Under the pieces are notes generated by a model that worked only from the letters and a program-made list of their open reading frames with translations, did not search any database and was not told the origin of the DNA. From Haemonchus contortus (Eukaryota > Nematoda > Chromadorea > Rhabditida > Trichostrongylidae): a stretch of 64,000 nt of DNA. Made by a program: the position numbers and the translations under genes. Below, one piece after another: positions 57,401 through 64,000 of the stretch. How positions within the stretch are numbered: position 1 is the stretch's first letter; every line of letters begins with the position of its first letter. The DNA is taken from NCBI GenBank assembly GCA_000469685.2, contig LS997567.1, positions 16,797,450-16,861,449 on the forward strand, written 5' to 3'.

Positions 57401-57694
57401 CCAGAAATTCTGGACAATGAAAAACTCAAAGATGTAAATGGGAACAGTTGTGAGTGCAATATGGTCCACTTAAGAAATATCTGAATGAAGAATTCGAACA
57501 TGTTATAACGGGAGACGTAAGCTCTGTAAAAAAGGTGGACTCAGATCTATACTGGAAAAAGGGACAAAGTATAGAATCGACAAGGGTTTTACAAGACAAG
57601 ACGTTAAAACTATCTACATGATTAAGATGTCAAAAACAACTATAAAACAAATGATTACCAGATGGATCTTTTTGGGAAGCATGAAAACTCTTGC
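54436..57694. other. No gene recognised; one dispersed repeat
   Basis: Only shadow frames. The segment around 55140-55440 shares interrupted blocks (CCTGGTG, AACTCGTC, CGTCCTTTG, CCATTT...CTGTGCC) with 61780-62100 and is probably a decayed repeat. The rest holds nothing I can support. Confidence 0.4.
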
Positions 57695-58128
57695 AATCAT
57701 TAACGGGTCGGTGAAGATTAGTACGGTCGTGCCTAGTTAAGCCCTTCTCGCATCTAAGCACTAAGTGACCTCAATTAGGCGCGAAGACCCCGTGGTAATT
57801 ATGCTGCCTGCAGATCATTACTAACCGAGTCAAAACATAACAACAACTATCAGCACAATTAGAACACAATGTGAATAATGACACTAAAAAAGTTGAGCTT
57901 TCATAGGAAATAAGGTGTCCTAACAGGAAAAATTTCGTCATCACTGGTTTTACGAATTTTAATTTGGGTTTCCGCTCATCTGTGATATCAGACAACCTTA
58001 ACAGAAGCGATGTATAATAATCATTTAATATTGGAATCGCTCCCCATTGATGGTCATTAAACACCCTTTGGATCTCTTGTCGTTTTGTGTACTTTTCGAA
58101 GCTCTTTGCTCTTCACTTTTATTGGTGA

Positions 58129-58155
58129 GCTTTCGGCATATAATGCCTTCGTCAG
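58129..58155 (-). ncRNA. Hammerhead-ribozyme-like motif, PLE-B left
   Basis: Minus strand: CTGACGA, A, GGCA-TTATA-TGCC, GAAAGC. Same core as PLE-A with a different helix II loop. Confidence 0.55.
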
Positions 58156-58271
58156 ACCTTAATTATTTACAATACATTGCTGCATACAATCAGTCACTAT
58201 CAGTTACAATACAAAACACATCAAATCATACCACGTCAACCGGAAACATTGACGTGGTATGATTACGTTAC

Positions 58272-59570
58272 GTGGGAGCACACATTGTGAATGTTGAAGA
58301 ATTCATTTCGGCGCTTCACCAATGTCCAGTACCGACGGGAGCCTTCTACGCCAGCTTTGATGTAGTATCCTTGTACACGAATGTGAATAACGCGGGAGCA
58401 GTGCAAGCTGTCTTATCTCTCATCGAGGATAACAGAGACGATATCACGATGATGGGATTTTCCCGCAGCGAAGTTAAGGATCTCATCGAAGCAGCACTGG
58501 AATGCAACATTTTCTGCTTCGACAATAAGTTTTACAAGCAGAAACGAGGCCTTGCCATGGGTAATCGCGTAGCACCTGTGTTAGCGGTCATCTTCTTGGA
58601 CCACATCGAGAAGTCATCATTAACTAGTGGAATTTTATTCTACAAACGTTATATTGATGACGTATTCGTTATCGGAACGACGGAAGAAGACCTTGTGGAA
58701 ACATTGAAGAGACTTAACTCTCACGATGCTAACATAACCTTCACAAGAGAAGATCCGGGGAGGGATGGATTCCTTCCATTCCTCAATGCGAAGACACGAA
58801 TTAGTGAAGGTTATAAGGAACACCTATGGTATAGAAAAAGTGCCTCGTCGAACATCTTGTTGCATTCTAGAAGCGCACATCCTATTTATATGAAGGCAAA
58901 CGTCGTGCGGAATCTTTTGAAAACGAAGGAGAAGCTTGGGACGAGAAGGGATTCAGATGTTGATGCTAAAATTGAAAGTATCCTCGAAAGCAACGGATAC
59001 TTCGAAGGCAATACAAGAACCTGGGTCCCGCACAGGGCGGCTGATGGTGTAAGCCTCATTGTGCCTTTTGTCAACGACAAAATGGCACGTGAGGTAAACC
59101 GTGTCGTCAAAAACTCCCAGCTTCCCATTCGACTTGTTTTCCGACCTCCCCCTACACTGAAGGATCTCTTAACATCATCCCGAATCTACGAAAGACGGTG
59201 CCGCGAACAGTCTTGTCGATACTGCACATCTGAAAAGATCTGTGAACTCCAGGGCACTGTCTATTTGATTCAATGTGGAGGATGTGGAGAAAAGTACGTG
59301 GGGGAGACCGCAAGACCACTGAAGATTCGTCTGGATGAACATAGAAGAGCGCTGGCCAATCCCGCTGCCTATCCACACAGCAGTTTTTCCAGGCACCGTA
59401 CACTCAGGCATGAGAAAGAAAACGCTCCTTCCTTCGATGTGAGGGTTTTGCATAGATATTTGGTACGGCCACTGGAAAGGAAAATCATGGAGGCACGGGA
59501 AATATACCGCATCAAGCCGGAAATCAATGCGAAAGAGGAGATGCGTGACCTACTGAGACTGATTACGTGA
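58272..59570 (+). CDS. PLE-B reverse transcriptase (5'-truncated) + GIY-YIG endonuclease
   Basis: An uninterrupted 432-codon frame. It opens at AHIVNVEEFISALHQCPVPT and has motif A FDVVSLYTNV (~58350), motif B RGLAMGNRVAPVLAVIF (~58550), motif C RYIDDVFV (58645-58665) and the linker RSAHPIYMKANVVRNLL. A CREQSCRYC Cys cluster follows, then the GIY-YIG motif GTVYLIQCGGCGEKYVGETA (~59250-59310) with RIKPEIN near the end (59515). It lacks the RT fingers and N-terminal region, so it cannot be a full RT despite the intact frame. The ATG at 58272 is just the first Met after the truncation point. Confidence 0.87.
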   Translation: MGAHIVNVEEFISALHQCPVPTGAFYASFDVVSLYTNVNNAGAVQAVLSLIEDNRDDITMMGFSRSEVKDLIEAALECNIFCFDNKFYKQKRGLAMGNRVAPVLAVIFLDHIEKSSLTSGILFYKRYIDDVFVIGTTEEDLVETLKRLNSHDANITFTREDPGRDGFLPFLNAKTRISEGYKEHLWYRKSASSNILLHSRSAHPIYMKANVVRNLLKTKEKLGTRRDSDVDAKIESILESNGYFEGNTRTWVPHRAADGVSLIVPFVNDKMAREVNRVVKNSQLPIRLVFRPPPTLKDLLTSSRIYERRCREQSCRYCTSEKICELQGTVYLIQCGGCGEKYVGETARPLKIRLDEHRRALANPAAYPHSSFSRHRTLRHEKENAPSFDVRVLHRYLVRPLERKIMEAREIYRIKPEINAKEEMRDLLRLIT

Positions 59571-59753
59571 TAACACTTAATCGCCTCAGAACAAGAGCGG
59601 CGTCCATTTTCCCTTCAAGATCCCCGCCGACAGGTCCATTCCCCCCTTTTTTTCCCCCAATGTTTCCGGTTGACGTGGTATGATTTGATGTGTTTTGTAT
59701 TGTAACTGATAGTGACTGATTGTATGCAGCAATGTATTGTAAATAATTAAGGT

Positions 59754-59777
59754 CTGACGAAGGCATTATATGCCGAA
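59754..59777 (+). ncRNA. Hammerhead-ribozyme-like motif, PLE-B right
   Basis: CTGACGA, A, GGCA-TTATA-TGCC, GAAA, followed by GCTCACCAATAAAAGTGAAGAGC, which can itself pair loosely as helix III. Confidence 0.55.
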
Positions 59778-60789
59778 AGCTCACCAATAAAAGTGAAGAG
59801 CAAAGAGCTTCGAAAAGTACACAAAACGACAAGAAGTCTAAATGAAGCTCAGAGATAGCAGTATTTTAAAATACCCTTTGGATCATCATCTAGGCCATTC
59901 CACAAGTTTCACAAAGGAGTCTAGATTATGAAGCACGAACTGCCCTTACACGCCTAAAAGAAGTAGAGACTCAGGGAATCGGGAAAGGATCTCCGCTCAA
60001 GCAACAGGATGGGAATGCCATTGAACTTCCTTTCGGAATTCAGAAGGAGCCAGAAGTTTGCGGAGGAATCACCGCAAAAGGAAAGAAAAGATATACAAAA
60101 AATGGAAATGTGTGATATTTTGTGAGAAGTTCATCTTATTTGGACCTCAAGTAACTATTGTACATTTCCCTCGGTTTGATGAACTTCAACCATAAGGAGC
60201 AAGACACCCACAGATTTTAAGAGTTCTGTATAAAGATGTCCAGATTCCCAACGAACAAAACCATTTTTTTCACTTATAAATTTCAAGTTCTATTTTGATT
60301 TCCTATCTTTCCATATATTCGGCCAATTTTTTCTCATCATACAGAAGCTTTTACCATAATATATTGATTTACTTATTATGCATGGAGATTTGAAGTTTCA
60401 CGTGTCAAAAAACCTTTCCTATAGAATTCTTACTTTTTCACCGTCATTATTCTCACTAGCTGATAAGTTTTGACTCGGTTAGTAACAATGTGCAGGCAGC
60501 ATAATTACCACGGAGTCCTGAGGTCGGGAGCTTAATTAAGGTCTCTTCGCGCCCAGGTGCGAGGAAAACCTACTTAGGTGCTGTCGCACGATCATTCCCG
60601 CACCGATCATAAACTTATTAAAACACCGCTAATAAAATAGCCAGTAAGGGAGAGTGTTGGCCTTATAGAATTGTTGAGCATTATCAAAATAAATAAATTT
60701 TCTGCCCTTCAAATAAGGCAGGAAATAATATGGTATAGTTCGTGAAAAAACTTGATTTCATAGTTATAATAAAGGAAATGGGCATCCTA

Positions 60790-61560
60790 CTTACTATAAA
60801 GCTCTGCGTCTGTCGTCTGTCGTTATTTATGCCTGTCACGAAATTCCTTAGCCTCTTTAGACTTGCCTGGAGAGACCGTTTCAAGCGTGGGTTGAATGGG
60901 CCATGTCCCGAGAAGTATAAAGCACACATCAGCTCGGCGGGGCCCCGCTCACAGTGGGCGTGGTGTGCATCGAAATGAGCTGTACTGAGCACCATGAAAT
61001 TCACAAATTCAGTCACAAAGCGGCTTCAAAACTGGGGTTCAAAGGTGGCTGGAGGTGTGCATGGGTAAGTTAAATCGAACTGGGAGACTCACTCCCGATG
61101 GGCAGGGCGTTCTCCAAAAATGCAATGCTTTATGAAAACATTTTAGAAAATCATAACTCCTGTTCCCGTGGACCTCGAAAGTTCAAAGTTGGACGGAGTA
61201 TAGGCGGCGGGATGTGAACACTTATGAAGGGTGGCAGAACCGGACACCGCCCACAAGGGACGGGGTTTGTGTGAATAACTTGAATTTGGACCTAGAGCTT
61301 TCAATTTGGGTAGAAGAGTAGAAGGCACGATGGGAACACTTATGCTGGGCGACAGGACTCCATCCACAGTGGGCCAGTGGTAGGGGTTTGAGTGGGAATT
61401 CATAGCTCTTATTCCCGTGGACCTAGAGCGCTCAAATTTGATGGGTGGTGCAGGCGGGGAGGCCATTCTAACACGGGAACAAGGGGAGCCCGGCGTCAGC
61501 CGGCGAGCCCACTGGTTAAATATAATACAGTGTCTCGAGATTACGGTGGCCAGTGTACAA
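60790..61560 (-). mobile_element. Second element with ~125-bp tandem repeats and ACAG-type tail
   Basis: Read on the minus strand it ends with CGACAGACGACAGACGCAGAGCTTTATAG at ~60795, comparable to the (ACAG)n-AGCGCTTTATATATAG end at 11758. Three degenerate units containing GAGCTATGAATTCCCACTCA or AGTTATGATTTTC start near 61420, 61290 and 61165. GC-rich blocks like CACGCCCACTGTGAGCGGGG lie between the repeats and the tail. No protein. Confidence 0.5.
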
Positions 61561-61779
61561 GAACTTCTCAGGCAAAAATAGTCTATTAGTTTCACACTCG
61601 TTATTGATGCCGAAGTTCACTGTACTTTTGGGGTATCTATGTGGTTTTCGACGGATAATGTAAGTGATAACATAGAATATGGCTAAATAGGCAAAGTAAG
61701 CGCCGTTAGCGGCTTATTTGGAGAAACATGATGGAACATTCAAAAGAGTAAAATCAGAGGTTTGACGAGGTTATGTCGA

Positions 61780-62100
61780 CAGAAGTTGCAAAGAGGTGGT
61801 ATTTAGACGAGCTGTTCAAATGGGCTCCACTGCACGCAGCTGCCTGCAGTAGCTGTAAGGTGTGTTTCCTGGTGCGGATGGTGCAACCTCTACAGCTTTT
61901 ATAACACCTGAAAACTCGTCCGTCTTGGGTGTGTACGTCGGCTAAGCCGGTTTTGGGGCCCCTATCAAGTCCTATCTTCACCGTTCTTTGACCCCACAGC
62001 GTCGCTCAAGCTATTTTAGGGGGCCACACGGTCATAAGCAGGATGAATCTCATGATCCATTTATCGTAGGCTGTGCCGTTAAGCAGTTGCACAAGTAGGT
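61780..62100 (-). repeat. Dispersed repeat, second copy
   Basis: Interrupted similarity to 55140-55440. A minus-strand frame (61981-61754) is open for 75 codons with a Cys-rich stretch (VFRCYKSCRGC) but is probably fortuitous. Confidence 0.35.
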
Positions 62101-62879
62101 TTTCTTGCAATACGCGTAATTACTGGAGTGTGACCCCAATATCTTTTTGATAATGCTATTGCAATCATTTGCACGCAACTAGCGGAAGGGGATAGGAAAT
62201 TCCTTCGTGATTTCGTTACTGATCGTACAAAATGTGTTAAAAAATACACAGAAGCAGAACCAATCCAGGTCGAGCCAGGAGGCCGTAGAAAGGTTAGGTT
62301 CGCGAAGATTAAACTATTCAAACAGTTTGCAGTCAAATCGATCTGATCATGTGTGGCTCATGAAAACGAAGGCAGTTGAGCAGAACTCAACAAAATTGTT
62401 GATTTGCGGATTGTCAAACAGAAACCTCATGATTATAGCTAACTTCATTTCCGATCTCAACATGCATTGTAGGGTCAAAAAATTAGGCTCACTTGCGTGG
62501 GGACACGCATACCTTCATCGTTCTCTATGACAAGAAACTTTTCACGACAAAAGCGATTCTCAATAAATAAGCGGTGGCGTTCTGGTTAAAACAGTGATAG
62601 TGCAGTTTTCACGGAAAAGTATAAGAACAGCGGAATGATGTCTACTGAGCCTGTCACGGCTGATGGTAAGACGCCGTTGGTTTTGTCGGTAACGGGGTGA
62701 AAATTGGCAGACGGGCACTCCGAGTATATTCATGGGTGTACGGAAGCACTGATCTAACTCCGCTTTCTGAAACAGTTAGTGGTCCTTCCAGGAGCGCGGT
62801 TTCCATTCCCAGGCAATGGGGAGAGGAAAGTTGCTTTCGGACTCCGAGAAAGGTCCAATTCTCGCAAAAAAAAAGCAGG

Positions 62880-63008
62880 GACTTTCGAATCGCAGAATCG
62901 CGCGAGATTTGGGTTGATATCGCCCATTTGTGGATGACTTCATTAATAATTTCAAAGCCTATGGAACCAGAAGAAGTGCTGGACGCCCTTCATAGCTGTC
63001 CAACAGAG
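62880..63008 (+). pseudogene. PLE-B-like fragment
   Basis: The plus frame reads MEPEEVLDALHSCPTETCAVF at its end. This aligns with VNVEEFISALHQCPVPTGAF just before RT motif A of the PLE-B copy at 58.3 kb. It stops there, abutting the Tc1 relic. Confidence 0.5.
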
Positions 63009-63870
63009 ACATGCGCCGTATTTTGAGGGAAGCGTCGAATTCCACCAAGTCCTGTACGGAAATCCGATCGTCTCTGAAGCACAACATCTCAAAGAACACT
63101 GTTTGGAAGGTGATCATAAATTCCAAGCCCATCGTCAAGCGGGAAAAGCGTAGGGCACCCTTCATGACAAAAAGACATGGGAAAAATTAGGTCGCTTCCG
63201 CTAGAAGGTGCAGCCGAATCGAGCAGAATAAGGTGTCCTTTATGTGCTGACATTTGACCTTCCTCCTCTTGATGGTTTTTGTTCTCCAGGTCATTTTTCT
63301 GATGAAAAGAAGTTCAATTGTGATGGTCCAGACGGGGACCGATTTTATTGACACGACCTGAAGATGGATAATCGTCAGTTTCTAGACAGATTTTTAAGGG
63401 GGAGCCATGATTTGGGCCGCGATTTCATCGAGTAGGCGTATCCGTTTATGTTTTGTACCAAAGGTGATGAACTCGTCCTTTTATTGAACTGTTATGTGCC
63501 GTGCACTTTTCCCTTTCTGGTGTCAGAATCAGCACGAAACCTTGTTTTTATTCAAGATAACGCCCCAATGCACATAGGCAGGAGCACCCAAGCTTGGTTC
63601 TGTCGGAGCCGGATTGCACTTCTGTCCTGGCTGACGAACAGCCCCCATTTAAATCATGGAGAATGAACCTGGAAAATGTATGCGGTTTCATTGTGCGGAA
63701 GATTTACGCCTAAGACAAGCAATTCAGAGGCGCCAAGGAGTTGGAAAAAGGGATCATCGAAGCATGGCACCAAGTTGACCAGGAATTGATTGAGTCTTTA
63801 TAACCTAGACCACCGCATTTTCGGAATAATTCGAAGGAAAGCTGGACCGACTAATCATTGACTTTGAATT
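63000..63870 (+). pseudogene. Tc1-like transposase, decayed
   Basis: The N-terminal DNA-binding part reads DMRRILREASNSTKSCTEIR, then NISKNTVWKVI and RRAPFMTKRH (63006-63180). The catalytic part reads FSDEKKFNCDGPDG near 63298-63340 and FIQDNAPMHIGRSTQAWF near 63548-63600. The C-terminal block is WLTNSPHLNHGE (63630-63665, in place of SPDLNPIEN, with a stop after it) and then a frame-shifted tail to 63800. At least four breaks. Confidence 0.8.
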
Positions 63871-64000
63871 TTTCTCTCCTAATTGTATGTTTATTATTGA
63901 AAAAATAAATCCTGTTGATGGCTGTATCATTTGGAGACTAATTCGAAGGAGTGTTGGACCGGCTGATAATTGACTTTGCACCTTTCTATCCTTATTGTAT
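63824..64000 (+). repeat. ~116-bp tandem duplication at the window end
   Basis: AATTCGAAGGA...GGACCG.CT.AT.ATTGACTTTG...CTCCTTATTGTAT occurs at 63826-63887 and again from 63943. It covers the 3' flank or terminus of the Tc1 relic; the second copy continues beyond the window. Confidence 0.55.

Larger units (their letters stand above)
58075..59872 (+). mobile_element. PLE-B insertion as an inverted dimer
   Basis: Target duplication ACCCTTTGGATC (58063-58074 and 59873-59884). The left 177 bp (58075-58251) is the inverted copy of 59662-59838, a severely 5'-truncated second PLE. The plus-strand copy (58252-59872) follows head-to-head, with ~34 bp of 3' sequence absent from the left copy. At the junction AATCATACCACGTCAA and its exact complement form a 16-bp stem with a 9-base loop (58224-58264). 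Confidence 0.88.
57695..60620. mobile_element. Inverted-repeat element split by PLE-B
   Basis: The left arm (~57695-57930) and right arm (~60410-60620) are diverged inverted repeats. They share CCGTGGTAATTATGCTGCCTGC, ACTAACCGAGTCAAAAC, AATAATGAC and GCGCGAAGA in opposite orientation. There is no transposase between them. The PLE at 58075-59872 carries its own target duplication and is therefore a later insertion. Confidence 0.6.

Noticed and set aside
1..64000. CRISPR array, bacterial operon or prophage
   Set aside because: No regularly spaced identical short repeats with unique spacers, no operon-like packed genes; all coding signals are eukaryotic transposon or spliced exons.

Overview
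This is a piece of an animal nuclear genome, most likely a parasitic nematode of the strongylid/hookworm type. That assignment is inference. It rests on short exons with TTTCAG-type acceptors, a probable trans-splice acceptor just ahead of the one host gene, and an RTE-type LINE whose protein resembles those I know from strongylids. No bacterial-style genes, operons, CRISPR arrays or rRNA genes are visible. Nearly everything recognisable is transposable-element sequence, often nested.

Layout. 1-1.74 kb: a 1.7 kb palindromic MITE. 1.74-3.75 kb: a SINE fragment and a decayed RTE LINE. 4.47-16.63 kb: one Ty3/gypsy-like LTR element on the minus strand, cut by four later insertions: a head-to-head Penelope-like (PLE) dimer, an element with 127-bp tandem repeats, a MITE with TAA target duplications and a Tc1-like MITE. 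18-23.8 kb: relics of a second PLE family, a second gypsy, a CR1-like LINE and a tRNA-derived SINE. 26.9-27.5 kb: a decayed mariner.

Host gene. On the minus strand between about 44.76 kb and at least 29.5 kb I can assemble an alpha/epsilon-sarcoglycan-like gene: a signal-peptide exon (44603-44738), exon 2 (44406-44504), a ~14.5 kb intron packed with transposon debris, exon 3 (29762-29869) and a tentative exon 4 followed by a MITE. The phases of exons 1-3 agree.

45.17-54.43 kb: an LTR retrotransposon with a 5-bp target duplication, a gag-like region and zinc knuckle. Between gag and the polypurine tract it carries the C-terminal half of a UPF1-like superfamily 1 helicase instead of a recognisable RT/integrase. 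A second head-to-head PLE dimer is inserted in its leader. 57.7-60.6 kb: an inverted-repeat element into which a PLE of another family inserted, again as an inverted dimer. 60.8-64 kb: a second tandem-repeat element, a PLE scrap and a Tc1 relic.

The most unusual signals are: (i) all three intact PLE insertions are inverted 5'-to-5' dimers inside a single target duplication, with the inverted arm always starting about 35-50 bp inside the 3' end and hammerhead-like motifs at both outer ends; (ii) the LTR element carrying an SF1 helicase; (iii) a GC-rich foldback element at 31.9-32.3 kb.
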